Positions 1 through 8,590 of a DNA stretch of 42,783 bases are shown piece by piece. The notes beneath the pieces were generated by a model. It made no database searches. It was not told the DNA's origin and saw only the letters and a list, made by a program, of their open reading frames with translations. This DNA is from Paraburkholderia graminis C4D1M (GTDB lineage: Bacteria > Pseudomonadota > Gammaproteobacteria > Burkholderiales > Burkholderiaceae). How positions within the stretch are numbered: position 1 is the first letter of the stretch; every line of letters begins with the position of its first letter. Location of the stretch: the NCBI RefSeq assembly GCF_000172415.1, contig NZ_ABLD01000036.1, forward strand, positions 1 to 42,783. Reading direction: 5' to 3'. Made by a program: the position numbers and the translations under genes.

Positions 1-530
1 TCGTGCGGATTTCCGAGAATGCGGGACAGATCTTCGCGCCGCCGTCCGGGTGATGAGCCAAGCCCTTTGCGTCATTGACCACTTGCGGTTCCGGTTTCCA
101 TATTACTTGTTCCTAAAAGATGGTGAATAAGGCCGAAGCCCGTTGAGTGCATGAAAATCAAGGAAGGGGGTAATGGGACCAACCGGAGTACCGTTGATGG
201 GCGAACTACGAAAGACCAATTCACTCGCCGCTTGAAATCCTGCCCGAACGTTATACGGCGATTTCGAGAGAAGGTCAACACTCGGCCCCCAACTTTACAA
301 AAATTCGCGATACCGCCCCGAAAAGTTGCTTACAAAGCTTGCGGAGCGGGTGGATTTTTTGCTAGGGAGAACCCTTAGTTTCACTGCAGGCGCCGGGTGC
401 AACCGTTAAACTACGCGCCCGCGCCGGTTGCACCATTGGGATAACCGTCGCGCATACATGCGCGTCACCCGTTTTCTCGTCATAAGCGCGATTCATGGGG
501 TGCCGACGTGGTTCTGAAACAGGAGAAGAC
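1..530. other. Gene-poor leader before the APC permease
   Basis: No convincing gene is visible here. The plus strand is open from the window edge to a TGA at 51-53 and would end ISENAGQIFAPPSG, which could be the C-terminus of a gene cut by the edge, but I cannot name it. Bases 60-380 are less GC-rich than the rest of the window. They carry only short ORFs of odd composition, such as a 75-codon one at 151-378 rich in Lys and Arg. The inverted repeat at 396-434 is the one clear structure. The region most likely holds the promoter and 5' leader of the permease. Confidence 0.5.
396..434. repeat. Perfect 10-bp inverted repeat upstream of the permease
   Basis: GGTGCAACCG at 396-405 is repeated in inverted form as CGGTTGCACC at 425-434, with a 19-base spacer. 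It lies about 97 bases before the permease start. It could be a paired operator for a dimeric regulator, with half-sites about 29 bp apart, or a hairpin in the 5' leader. No regulator gene sits next to it in the window, so the ligand is unknown. Confidence 0.55.
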
Positions 531-2126
531 GTGAAAAGTTCTATACAACGGAACATCGGGCCCTTCGCACTCATGCTGACCGGCCTGGGTTCGATCATCG
601 GCTCGGGCTGGCTGTTCGGCGCGTGGAAGGCCGCGAAAATCGCGGGCCCGGCGTCGATCTGCGCGTGGATCATCGGCGCCGTCGTGATTCTCGCGATCGC
701 GCTGACCTACGCCGAGCTGGGCGCGATGTTCCCGGAATCGGGCGGCATGGTGCGCTACGCGCGCTATTCGCACGGCGCGCTGGTGGGCTTCATCAGCGCG
801 TGGGCCAACTGGATCGCCATTGTTTCGGTGATTCCGATCGAGGCCGAAGCATCCATTCAATACATGAGCACGTGGCCGTATCCGTGGGCGCATGCTTTAT
901 TCGTCGATGGCTCGTTGACTACGACCGGGCTGCTACTCTCGGCGGTCCTCGTAGTTATCTATTTCCTGCTGAACTACTGGGGCGTGAAGCTGTTCGCGCG
1001 CGCCAACTCGGCCATCACGATCTTCAAGTTTCTGATTCCGGGCGCGACCATCCTCGGACTGATGCTGACGGGCTTCCACAAGGAAAACTTCGGCGAAGTG
1101 AGCACGTTTGCGCCGTATGGCTGGTCGGCGGTGCTGACGGCGGTCGCGACAAGCGGCATCGTGTTCGCATTCAACGGTTTCCAAAGCCCGATCAACCTGG
1201 CGGGTGAAGCGCGCAATCCGGCCAAAAGCGTGCCGTTCGCAGTGATCGGCTCGATCCTGCTCGCGCTCGTCATCTACGTGTTGCTGCAGGTCGCGTATAT
1301 CGGCGCCGTCAGCCCGACTGACGTGATGAAGGGCTGGAGCCACTTCAATTTCGCTTCGCCGTTCGCGGAACTGGCGATCGCGCTGAACCTGAACTGGCTC
1401 GCGATTCTGCTGTACGTCGACGCCTTCGTCAGCCCGAGCGGCACCGGCACGACCTACATGGCGACCACCACGCGCATGATCTACGCGATGGAGCGCAACA
1501 ACACGATGCCGAAGATTTTCGGCAGCGTGCATCCGTTCTACGGCGTGCCGCGTCCGGCGATGTGGTTCAACCTGCTGGTCTCGTTCATCTTCCTGTTCTT
1601 CTTCCGCGGATGGAGCTCGCTCGCGGCGGTGATTTCGGTTGCGACCGTGATCTCGTACCTGACCGGCCCGATCAGCCTGATGGCGCTGCGCCGCGCGGCG
1701 ACGGACCTCGAGCGGCCGCTGCACATCCCCGGCATGCAAGTGATCGCGCCGTTCGCGTTCGTATGCGCGTCGCTGATTCTGTACTGGGCGAAGTGGCCGC
1801 TGACGGGCGAAATCATTCTGCTGATGGTCGTCGCGCTGCCGGTGTACTTCTACTTCCAGGCGAAGTCGGGCTTCGGCGGCTGGGGCCGCGACCTGAAGGC
1901 GGCGTGGTGGCTGGTCGCCTATTTGCCGGTGATGGCGATCCTGTCGCTCATCGGCAGCAAGGAGTTCGGCGGTCGTGGCGTCCTGCCGTACGGCTGGGAC
2001 ATGCTGGTCGTGATCGCGTTCTCGCTCGTCTTCTATTACTGGGGCGTGAATAGCGGCTATCGCTCGGAGTATCTGGAAGAGCGTCAGACGCACGACGAAG
2101 TGCTCGAAGGAATGGGCGCGCATTGA
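531..2126 (+). CDS. APC-family amino-acid permease
   Basis: This is a 531-residue inner-membrane transporter of the amino acid-polyamine-organocation superfamily, resembling the aspartate:proton symporter (YveA-like) group; the substrate is inferred only loosely. The N-terminus carries the family's first helix, with the glycine-rich stretch GLGSIIGSGWLFGAW, followed by about a dozen hydrophobic segments. The loop GEARNPAKSVP, typical of APC transporters, lies near residue 225. A start at ATG 495 is possible, but GTG 531 is preferred: it has AGGAGAAG at 521-528, and the protein then begins shortly before the first membrane helix. The C-terminal tail (about 30 residues) is charged and cytoplasmic. 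The gene stands alone and ends just before a strong terminator at 2170-2213. Confidence 0.9.
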   Translation: MKSSIQRNIGPFALMLTGLGSIIGSGWLFGAWKAAKIAGPASICAWIIGAVVILAIALTYAELGAMFPESGGMVRYARYSHGALVGFISAWANWIAIVSVIPIEAEASIQYMSTWPYPWAHALFVDGSLTTTGLLLSAVLVVIYFLLNYWGVKLFARANSAITIFKFLIPGATILGLMLTGFHKENFGEVSTFAPYGWSAVLTAVATSGIVFAFNGFQSPINLAGEARNPAKSVPFAVIGSILLALVIYVLLQVAYIGAVSPTDVMKGWSHFNFASPFAELAIALNLNWLAILLYVDAFVSPSGTGTTYMATTTRMIYAMERNNTMPKIFGSVHPFYGVPRPAMWFNLLVSFIFLFFFRGWSSLAAVISVATVISYLTGPISLMALRRAATDLERPLHIPGMQVIAPFAFVCASLILYWAKWPLTGEIILLMVVALPVYFYFQAKSGFGGWGRDLKAAWWLVAYLPVMAILSLIGSKEFGGRGVLPYGWDMLVVIAFSLVFYYWGVNSGYRSEYLEERQTHDEVLEGMGAH

Positions 2127-2169
2127 GTTGCCGCGCTGCGCCGGGCGGTTGATGGCCTGGCTGCATGCT

Positions 2170-2213
2170 AAAAAAGCCCGTCTGAGTTTTTGCTCAGGCG
2201 GGCTTTTGTTTTT
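2170..2213. terminator. Bidirectional Rho-independent terminator
   Basis: A-rich sequence, AAGCCCGTCTGAG, a short T-rich loop, CTCAGGCGGGCTT and then TTGTTTTT form a strong stem with T-runs on both sides. It lies between the plus-strand permease and the minus-strand dioxygenase gene, so it can end both transcripts. Confidence 0.9.
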
Positions 2214-2253
2214 GCCGCGGACGCCGCGAGTCGTTCTTTGTCGGGCCCGGCGC

Positions 2254-3039
2254 TCAGGCCGTGCCGAACACGTAGTTCGTCATGGCGAGCGAGCGCTGAT
2301 AGGTGCCGAGCGATTGAATTGCCAGCGAGTAATCGTCGTCGGCGGCACCGAGCGCTGCGAAGACCGGCAGCAGATGCTCGTCGGTCGGGTGCATCAGCAC
2401 CGCATGCGGCGCCTTCTGGCGATAGTCGAGCAACGCGTCGATGTCGCGCGCGGCGAGCCGTGCTTCGAACCAGTCGGTGAATTCGGCGACGCGCGGGTCG
2501 GCATCTTCCGGCCGCGCGGAAAAATCGGCGGCGCGCAGATTGTGCGTGATCTGGCCCGAGCCGATCACCATCACGCCGTCGTCCCTCAACGCGCGCAGCG
2601 CGCGGCCGACCCGAAAGTGATGCGCGGCGTCGAGGCGCGGTTGGATCGACAACTGCGCGACGGGCACGTCCGCATCCGGAAACATCAGCAGCATCGGCAC
2701 CCATGCGCCGTGGTCGAGCCCGTGCGGCTCTTCGCCGGCGTGCATGCCGCTGTCGCGAAGCAGCGCGGCGGCGCGTCGCGCGAGATCGGCCGCGCCGGGC
2801 GCCGGATACTGGATCTCATATAACTGGCGCGGAAACCCGTAGAAATCGTGGATGGTTTCCGGCTTTGTGGCGGTGCTCGCGACAGGCTGCGCGGTGCCCC
2901 AATGCGCGGATAGCATCAACACGGACTCGGGACGCGGCAATTGCGCGCTCAGCGTCGCAAACTCGGCGGACGGCAGCGACGGATCGATCGGCAGCGTCGG
3001 CGCGCCGTGGGAGAGAAAAAGCGAAGGCAAGCGGTTCAT
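2254..3039 (-). CDS. ygiD: LigB-type extradiol dioxygenase (DOPA-dioxygenase-like)
   Basis: This 261-residue protein belongs to the class III extradiol ring-cleavage dioxygenase family, close to YgiD and plant 4,5-DOPA dioxygenase. The motifs are SHGAP (His11), SAHWG (His46), GLDHGAW (His110), ITHNLR (His166) and DEHLLPV (His222); His11, His46 and His222 are the expected metal ligands. Family members open catechol-type rings such as L-DOPA, but the natural substrate in bacteria is often unclear. Length is normal for the family. It is preceded by its own candidate promoter and lies 134 bases beyond ubiX on the same strand, so it is probably a separate transcript ending at the terminator near 2190. 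Confidence 0.92.
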   Translation of the reverse strand: MNRLPSLFLSHGAPTLPIDPSLPSAEFATLSAQLPRPESVLMLSAHWGTAQPVASTATKPETIHDFYGFPRQLYEIQYPAPGAADLARRAAALLRDSGMHAGEEPHGLDHGAWVPMLLMFPDADVPVAQLSIQPRLDAAHHFRVGRALRALRDDGVMVIGSGQITHNLRAADFSARPEDADPRVAEFTDWFEARLAARDIDALLDYRQKAPHAVLMHPTDEHLLPVFAALGAADDDYSLAIQSLGTYQRSLAMTNYVFGTA

Positions 3040-3083
3040 GGCAGCGACGCGCTGCGAGGCGCGGACGAAGTTCGGTTGCTGTC

Positions 3084-3111
3084 AATATAGAGCCCCACCG
3101 TCGTTTGATAA
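3084..3111 (-). promoter_or_regulatory. Candidate sigma-70 promoter of the dioxygenase gene
   Basis: Read on the minus strand, TTATCA (3111-3106), a 16-bp spacer and TATATT (3089-3084) match the -35 and -10 consensus at 4/6 and 5/6. The -10 box lies 44 bases before the ATG at 3039. Found by eye only. Confidence 0.35.
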
Positions 3112-3173
3112 ACGGGTGAAAGCGGAATTGATTGTCTTGCGGTGGTTGGTAATCGTGATGGACGGACGACCGA

Positions 3174-3776
3174 TTATTCCTGGTCACCGCCTCGTAATCC
3201 GGCCCACGCCGGCGATAGCGCCGGTCCCAACGCAAACAGATCCAGCACGCGGGCAACCGTGTGATCGACCATGTCGTCAATCGTCGCTGGTTGGTTGTAA
3301 AACGCAGGCAAGGGCGGAAAGATCACGCCACCCATCTCCGTCACCGCCGTCATATTGCGCAGATGCGCGAGATTGAACGGCGTTTCGCGCACCAGCAGCA
3401 CGAGCCGGCGGCGCTCCTTGAGGGTGACGTCGGCGGCGCGGGTGATCAGGTTGTCGGAGAAACCATGTGCGACGCTCGCGAGCGTTTTCATCGAACACGG
3501 CGCGACGACCATGCCGTCCGTCGCAAACGAACCGGACGCGATGCTCGCGCCCACGTCGCGCACCGAATGGACGACGTCCGCGAGCGGATGCACGTCTTCC
3601 TTGGACAACTGCAATTCGTGCCGGATATTGAGCCAGCCGGCGCTCGAAATCAGCAGATGACTTTCGACGCCGCCTAGCTTGCGCAACGTCTGAAGCAAGC
3701 GGATGCCGTAAATGGCGCCGGTCGCGCCGGTGATGGCGACGATCAGCCGGCGTGGCGCCGCAGCGCGTGTTTCCAT
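3174..3776 (-). CDS. ubiX: Flavin prenyltransferase UbiX
   Basis: UbiX attaches a dimethylallyl group to FMN to make prenylated FMN, the cofactor of UbiD-type decarboxylases in ubiquinone synthesis. The 200-residue protein opens with the flavoprotein motif VAITGATGAIYG and contains the conserved APCSMKTLA segment (about residue 91), the basic LKERRRLVLLVRETP stretch and the family's GGVIFPPLPAFYN. It starts 40 bases after grxD and is likely the last gene of the hemA-prfA-prmC-grxD-ubiX transcript. UbiD is not in this window. Confidence 0.95.
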   Translation of the reverse strand: METRAAAPRRLIVAITGATGAIYGIRLLQTLRKLGGVESHLLISSAGWLNIRHELQLSKEDVHPLADVVHSVRDVGASIASGSFATDGMVVAPCSMKTLASVAHGFSDNLITRAADVTLKERRRLVLLVRETPFNLAHLRNMTAVTEMGGVIFPPLPAFYNQPATIDDMVDHTVARVLDLFALGPALSPAWAGLRGGDQE

Positions 3777-3816
3777 GACTGGCGGCGCCTCGTAGGAACA
3801 GCTTCGGACTGGACGA

Positions 3817-4128
3817 TCAGGCCGCGGCGAACAGTTGCTGCAATTCGCCCGATTCGTACATTTCCATCATGATGTCCGAGCCGCCGACGAATTCGCCCTT
3901 CACATAAAGCTGCGGAATGGTCGGCCAGTTCGAGAACTGCTTGATGCCCTGGCGAACTTCGTCGTCTTCGAGGACGTTGACCGTCTTGAACTCGTTGACA
4001 TTGCACGCCTTCAGGATCTGGATGGCGCGGCCGGAAAAGCCGCACATCGGGAACTGGGCGCTGCCCTTCATGAAGAGCACGACGTTGTTTTCGTCGACGA
4101 TTTGCTTGATGCGTTGTTGCGTATCCAT
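3817..4128 (-). CDS. grxD: Monothiol glutaredoxin Grx4
   Basis: This 103-residue monothiol glutaredoxin carries the CGFS active site (in PMCGFSGRA, about residue 30) that binds a glutathione-ligated [2Fe-2S] cluster for delivery to target proteins. It also has the family's WPTIPQLYVKGEFVGGSDI segment, which holds the cis-proline and glutathione-binding residues. The start is the ATG at 4128 (MDTQQRIKQ), with AAGG upstream. The reading frame extends further, but the extra 22 residues do not resemble the family. It sits between prmC and ubiX, 157 bases after prmC. Confidence 0.95.
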   Translation of the reverse strand: MDTQQRIKQIVDENNVVLFMKGSAQFPMCGFSGRAIQILKACNVNEFKTVNVLEDDEVRQGIKQFSNWPTIPQLYVKGEFVGGSDIMMEMYESGELQQLFAAA

Positions 4129-4258
4129 GACTGACCTTGCGGTTCCGAGTATGTGTAGGGAATAGGCTGAAATGATAGCGGATTTCGCCCGCACCGGCCG
4201 ACGGCCGCTTTTTCCATCCGCGCGTTGCGGCTATTGCGGCGGCTTGCGTCAGCGAGCC

Positions 4259-4274
4259 TGCTGACATATCAGCA
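4259..4274. repeat. Small inverted repeat between prmC and grxD
   Basis: TGCTGA, CATA, TCAGCA form a perfect 6-bp stem with a 4-base loop just past the prmC stop codon. No T-run follows, so it is not a terminator. It could be an mRNA processing or stabilising hairpin in the operon, or chance. Confidence 0.35.
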
Positions 4275-4285
4275 AGTCTGCGTGT

Positions 4286-5152
4286 TCAGGCAAGCCGCCC
4301 GCCGCTGATTCGCTCAATGCCCGCAAGGTCGCGCTCCGATCTGACATCCACGAAGCCTTGCGCTGTCAGAAGTTCGCGGACGGCTTCGGCCTGATTGTAG
4401 CCGTGCTCCATCCACAGAACGCCGCGCGCGGCAAGACGCGCGGGCGCGCCGGCGACGATCGCGCGGATCGCGCTGAGGCCGTCGGCTTCGTCGGTGAGCG
4501 CGCCGCGCGGCTCGTAGCGCAAGTCGCCTTGCTCCAGATGCGGGTCGCCGCTCGCGATATACGGCGGGTTGCTCACGATCACGTCAAAGCGCAGCGCCGT
4601 ATCCAGCGAGCCGTACCAGTCGCTTTGCGCGAACGTCACGGCGCCGCCTGCCCGCTTCGCATCCAGCAGACGCGCGGCGTTGCGCGCCGCGACCGCGAGC
4701 GCTTCCGCCGAACGGTCGAGCGCGGTCACTTGCGCGTCCGGGCGCATCGACGCAATCGCCACTGCAATGGCGCCCGTGCCGGTGCCGAGATCGAGCACGC
4801 GCGGGCGCGGAAGATTTTCCATCGCCGTGAGCGCCGTTTCGACCAGCAATTCGGTCTCCGGACGCGGAATCAGCACATGCGGCGTCACCTCGAATTCAAG
4901 CCCGAAGAACTCGCGGACGCCGACAATTTGCGCAATCGGCTCGCCGGCCACGCGCCGCGCCTGCAACGCGAGATAACGCTCGACGCACTCGCTGTCGAGC
5001 GCTTCGTCCGCGCGCGTGATCAACTGCGTATGGCGCCAGCCGAGCACATGCGTGAGCAAAATGCGCGCTTCGAGCGGCGGCAGCGGCGAGGCGCGCAACA
5101 ACGCCGCGGGCGTGGCCGCCTGGTCGCGATTGGGCGGCGCGTTCGCGGTCAT
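4286..5152 (-). CDS. prmC: Release-factor glutamine methyltransferase PrmC
   Basis: PrmC uses S-adenosylmethionine to methylate the Gln of the GGQ motif in release factors RF1 and RF2, raising termination efficiency. The 288-residue protein has a helical N-terminal domain, the SAM-binding motif DLGTGTGAIA at residues 121-130, and the glutamine-binding catalytic motif NPPY at 195-198 (SNPPYIA). The preceding LIPRPETELLVE stretch is also typical. It starts 6 bases after the stop of prfA, its own substrate's gene, so the two are surely co-transcribed. Confidence 0.96.
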   Translation of the reverse strand: MTANAPPNRDQAATPAALLRASPLPPLEARILLTHVLGWRHTQLITRADEALDSECVERYLALQARRVAGEPIAQIVGVREFFGLEFEVTPHVLIPRPETELLVETALTAMENLPRPRVLDLGTGTGAIAVAIASMRPDAQVTALDRSAEALAVAARNAARLLDAKRAGGAVTFAQSDWYGSLDTALRFDVIVSNPPYIASGDPHLEQGDLRYEPRGALTDEADGLSAIRAIVAGAPARLAARGVLWMEHGYNQAEAVRELLTAQGFVDVRSERDLAGIERISGGRLA

Positions 5153-5158
5153 CGGCGC

Positions 5159-6241
5159 TTAATCCGCGTCGCCGAGCGAAGCAAGCAGCTCCGCCTGATG
5201 TTCGCTGACGAGCGCGCTGATCAGTTCGTCGAGATCGCCGTCCATGATTGCATCGAGGCGATACAGCGTCAGATTGATCCGATGATCTGTCAGACGCCCT
5301 TGCGGGAAGTTGTAGGTGCGAATCCGCTCCGAGCGATCGCCCGAGCCGATCAGACTCTTGCGCGTCGCCGCTTCTTTCGCCTGCTGCTCGTGCGACTGCT
5401 TGTCCTTGATGCGCGCCGCGAGCACCTTCAGCGCGCGGTCCTTGTTCTTGTGCTGCGAGCGGTCGTCCTGACATTCGACGACGATGCCCGTCGGCAAGTG
5501 CGTGACGCGCACGGCCGAATCCGTCTTGTTGATGTGCTGACCGCCCGCGCCCGACGCCCGGAACGTGTCGATGCGCAGATCGGCCGGATTGATTTCGACT
5601 TCGCCGATCTCGTCGGCTTCCGGCATGACCGCCACCGTGCACGCGGACGTGTGAATGCGGCCCTGCGTTTCGGTTGCCGGCACGCGCTGCACGCGATGGC
5701 CGCCGGACTCGAACTTCAGCTTCGAATATGCGGCTTCGCCCGCGATCCGCACGATCACTTCCTTATAGCCGCCCAGATCGGATTCGCTCGCCGACATCAT
5801 CTCGACCTGCCAGCGGTTGCGCTCGGCGTAGCGCAAATACATGCGCAACAGGTCGCCTGCAAAAAGCGCGGACTCGTCGCCGCCGGTGCCGGCGCGAATT
5901 TCGAGGAAGATGTTGCGGTCGTCGTTCGGATCTTTCGGCAACAGCATCTTCTGCAGTTCGCCGCCGAGCTGTTCCATGCGCTCACGCGCCGCGCGAATTT
6001 CCTCTTCGGCGAATTCGCGCATGGAGATGTCCGTCAGCAGTTCCTGCGCGGTGGCGGCGTCGTGCATGGCCTGGCGCCACAGCGCGTATTGCTCGACGAC
6101 GGGCCCAAGCTCGGCGTGTTCGCGCGTGAGCTTGCGATATTGATCGAGGTTCGAGGTGATGTCCTCGCGGCTTAACAGATCGTTCAGTTCGGCCAGCCGT
6201 GTCGTCAGCTGGTCGAGCTTGCGTTGCATGCTCGTTTTCAT
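5159..6241 (-). CDS. prfA: Peptide chain release factor 1
   Basis: RF1 recognises UAA and UAG in the ribosomal A site and triggers peptide release. With the start at ATG 6241 the protein has 360 residues, the usual RF1 length. Codon recognition is by the PAT tripeptide at 188-190 (RF2 would have SPF), and the catalytic GGQ lies at 233-235 in GAGGQHINKT. The 28 extra upstream residues of the open frame are not part of the family. It is 128 bases downstream of hemA, and prmC follows directly. Confidence 0.96.
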   Translation of the reverse strand: MKTSMQRKLDQLTTRLAELNDLLSREDITSNLDQYRKLTREHAELGPVVEQYALWRQAMHDAATAQELLTDISMREFAEEEIRAARERMEQLGGELQKMLLPKDPNDDRNIFLEIRAGTGGDESALFAGDLLRMYLRYAERNRWQVEMMSASESDLGGYKEVIVRIAGEAAYSKLKFESGGHRVQRVPATETQGRIHTSACTVAVMPEADEIGEVEINPADLRIDTFRASGAGGQHINKTDSAVRVTHLPTGIVVECQDDRSQHKNKDRALKVLAARIKDKQSHEQQAKEAATRKSLIGSGDRSERIRTYNFPQGRLTDHRINLTLYRLDAIMDGDLDELISALVSEHQAELLASLGDAD

Positions 6242-6369
6242 CGGGCGGGTATCGGAGCGGGCTCCGGAAGGACAGCAACCAGGAAAATGGGCGGATGCCC
6301 GGAACAGAAGCATGTGGCGGGCCACTGCGAGGCCACCGGCGGGTGGCGCGGACGAGGCGGTGCGCGCCG

Positions 6370-7656
6370 CTAACGTTCCGAGGAGCCGGAGTGTTTGTAG
6401 AAGCCGCCCATCAGTTCGATGAGCGTGTCGCGGTTTTCACCGCTCGCGCGGTTAAGCGCGTGAGTGGGACCGTGAATCAGCTTGTTGGTCAGCGCTTGCG
6501 AAAGCGCCTCGATCACCGCGGCAGGATCGTCGCCGCGCGCGAGCATTTTCTGCGCGCGTTCGACTTCGGCCCGGCGCAGCACGTCGGCTTGCGTATGCAT
6601 GTGACGGATCACCGGCACGATGCTGCGCGCCTCGAGCCACTGCATGAAATTCTGCACGCGCGTTTCGATGATCGCTTCGGCCTGCGCAACCGCGGCCTGG
6701 CGCGACGCATTCCCTTCGCGGACAATCGCGCCGAGGTCGTCGACGGTATACAGGAACACGTCTTCCAGCTTGCCGACTTCCGGTTCGATGTCGCGCGGAA
6801 CCGCCAGATCGACCATGAAGATCGGCCGATGCCGGCGCGCCTTGACCGCGCGCTCGACCGCGCCCAGGCCGATGATCGGCAACGTGGAAGCCGTGCACGA
6901 CACGATGATGTCGAACTCGTGCATGCGCGTCGGCAAGTCCGACAGCGGAATGGCCCGGCCGTTGAAGCGCTCCGCGAGCCGCGTGCCGCGCTCGGCCGTG
7001 CGGTTCGCGACCACGAGTTCACGGGGCTGCTGCGCGGCGAAGTGCGTGGCGCACAGCTCGATCATTTCGCCGGCGCCGATGAACAGCACGCGCTGGTTCG
7101 ACACCTTGTCGAAAATACGTTGCGCGAGCCGCACGGCAGCGGCTGCCATCGAAACCGACTGCGCGCCGATTTCGGTCGTGCTGCGCACTTCTTTTGCGAC
7201 GGCGAACGTGCGCTGGAACAACTGGTTCAGATAAGTGCCGAGCGCGCCTGCTTCGGACGCGGTGCGCACGGCGTCCTTCATTTGTCCGACGATTTGCGTT
7301 TCGCCGAGCACCATCGAATCGAGGCCCGAGGCGACGCGAAAGGCGTGACGCACGGCTTCCGACTGCGGCAGCGCGTAGACGTGCGGCGCAAGTTCCTCGA
7401 TGGGCAGGTTGTGATACCGCGACAGCCATTGGATCGCGGCTTCGCGCGCGGCCTGGTCGTCGGTCGCGCAATAGAGTTCGGTGCGATTGCAGGTGGAGAG
7501 AATCGCCGCTTCAGGCGCCGAGCGGGCCGTGCCGCCGAGCCAGACGCTCTTGAAGGTGTCCAGTGCAGGCTTGATCTGTTCGAGCGGAAACGCCACGCGT
7601 TCGCGCAAGGCGACAGGCGCTGTGTGGTGATTGATTCCGATCGTTAAGAGCTGCAT
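6370..7656 (-). CDS. hemA: Glutamyl-tRNA reductase
   Basis: HemA reduces glutamyl-tRNA(Glu) with NADPH to glutamate-1-semialdehyde, the first committed step of C5-pathway haem synthesis. The 428-residue protein has the N-terminal motif GINHHTAP, the catalytic Cys in STCNRTE (about residue 56), the GLDSMVLGE segment, the NADPH-binding VLFIGAGEM motif (about 192) and a C-terminal helical dimerisation domain. The ATG at 7656 lacks an obvious Shine-Dalgarno sequence; the bases before it are CTCCCCAGC. A perfect TATAAT box lies 26 bases upstream. It is the first gene of the hemA-prfA-prmC-grxD-ubiX run. Confidence 0.96.
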   Translation of the reverse strand: MQLLTIGINHHTAPVALRERVAFPLEQIKPALDTFKSVWLGGTARSAPEAAILSTCNRTELYCATDDQAAREAAIQWLSRYHNLPIEELAPHVYALPQSEAVRHAFRVASGLDSMVLGETQIVGQMKDAVRTASEAGALGTYLNQLFQRTFAVAKEVRSTTEIGAQSVSMAAAAVRLAQRIFDKVSNQRVLFIGAGEMIELCATHFAAQQPRELVVANRTAERGTRLAERFNGRAIPLSDLPTRMHEFDIIVSCTASTLPIIGLGAVERAVKARRHRPIFMVDLAVPRDIEPEVGKLEDVFLYTVDDLGAIVREGNASRQAAVAQAEAIIETRVQNFMQWLEARSIVPVIRHMHTQADVLRRAEVERAQKMLARGDDPAAVIEALSQALTNKLIHGPTHALNRASGENRDTLIELMGGFYKHSGSSER

Positions 7657-7682
7657 GCTGGGGAGCTATGGTTTAGCCCCAT

Positions 7683-7688
7683 ATTATA
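7683..7688 (-). promoter_or_regulatory. Consensus -10 box of hemA
   Basis: TATAAT on the minus strand lies 26 bases before the hemA ATG, so transcription would start near 7676 and leave a leader of about 20 bases. No good -35 hexamer is visible 16-18 bp upstream. The predicted leader, GGGGCTA to TAGCTCCCC, can fold on itself right before the start codon. Confidence 0.55.
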
Positions 7689-7744
7689 GCGTTTTCGCGA
7701 TTCTTACTCGCTGCACCTCGCACCCGCGCCGCTTATGCCGGCCA

Positions 7745-8456
7745 TCAGGCCGGTGCGGCAGCGCCTTCCACGGAAAATGCGTCGAGCTGATAGCCGTAGC
7801 CGTACAGCGGCGCAAGCGAATAGCCAAATTCCGGGCGCAATTCGAGCTTGGACCGCACGCGCGACGCGTGCGTGTCGACGGTGCGCGACTTTACGTCGCG
7901 GCGCCGTGCCCACACGGTTTCCATGATGTGCGCGCGCGACACCGGGCCGCGACAAATTGGTGAACAGCAGCAGCGCGAAGCGGAACTCCTTCGGCGTCAG
8001 CGTGACCACGCGGTTGCGGAACGTGACGGCGAAGTTGGCGGCGTCGAACGTATAGCCGCGAATCACGTCGTGCCGTCGATTGGGCGGCCGGCGCAAGCCT
8101 GCGCGCCGCAGCAGCGCGTCGACGCGCGCGAGCGTTTCCGGGCCGCGTACCGGCTTGGCGAGACAGTCGTCGGCGCCCGCGTGCAGCACGGCGACGATCT
8201 GGCTTTCGCGCGGCTCCGTCATCATCACGATGACCGGCAGGCTCGGCAGGAGCGCGCGGGCGCGTGCGATCACATCTTCGGCGGAATGGTCGCCGGTCCA
8301 GTTTTCGGTAATCAGCAGATCGAAGAATTGGTCCGCGGCTTGCGCGAGGAACGGGGCGCTCGTGGCGAAGTGCTGACACACGTGGCCGCCGGCGAACATG
8401 AGCCGGGTGACCAACTGGGCGTGCCGCGGGTCCGGCTCGATAAGGGCGATTCGCAT
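7745..8456 (-). pseudogene. Frameshifted OmpR-type response regulator
   Basis: The frame from ATG 8456 gives a receiver domain (about residues 1-118) and the start of a winged-helix DNA-binding domain (LTPKEFRFALLLFTNLSR). It then leaves the family pattern. The rest of the winged helix (SRAHIMETVWARRRDVKSRTVDTHASRVRSK to GYGYQL) is in another minus-strand frame ending at 7745. Removing one G from the GGG at 7944-7946 joins them into a 236-residue protein. Either the gene is broken or the base is a sequencing error. The receiver keeps the acidic pair (Glu7, Asp9), Thr80 and Lys101, but position 51, normally the phosphorylated Asp, is Glu. No partner histidine kinase is nearby. Confidence 0.8.
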
Positions 8457-8512
8457 GCGCGCAATCCACTTGACGACGGCCAGGAACCAGGCTTTTCCGT
8501 AAGGCCTCCAGC

Positions 8513-8541
8513 TTGCCTAACATCACCCCGACCCCTAAACT
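8513..8541 (+). promoter_or_regulatory. Candidate promoter for the small membrane protein
   Basis: TTGCCT (8513-8518), a 17-bp spacer and TAAACT (8536-8541) each match the sigma-70 hexamers at 4/6. This would place the start of transcription about 40 bases before the short ORF at 8591. Found by eye; weak. Confidence 0.3.
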
Positions 8542-8590
8542 CAACCGCTGTGCGGAAAGCGCCGTGCTGATTTTTTGAGAAGAGACAAAA

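Noticed and set aside
151..378. A 75-codon ORF in the first 500 bases
   Set aside because: No recognisable motif and no coding-like third-position bias. An AAGGAGG-like match is absent at proper spacing.
4358..6175. A 605-codon plus-strand open frame
   Set aside because: Antisense to prmC and prfA and spans their junction, so it cannot be a real gene together with them.
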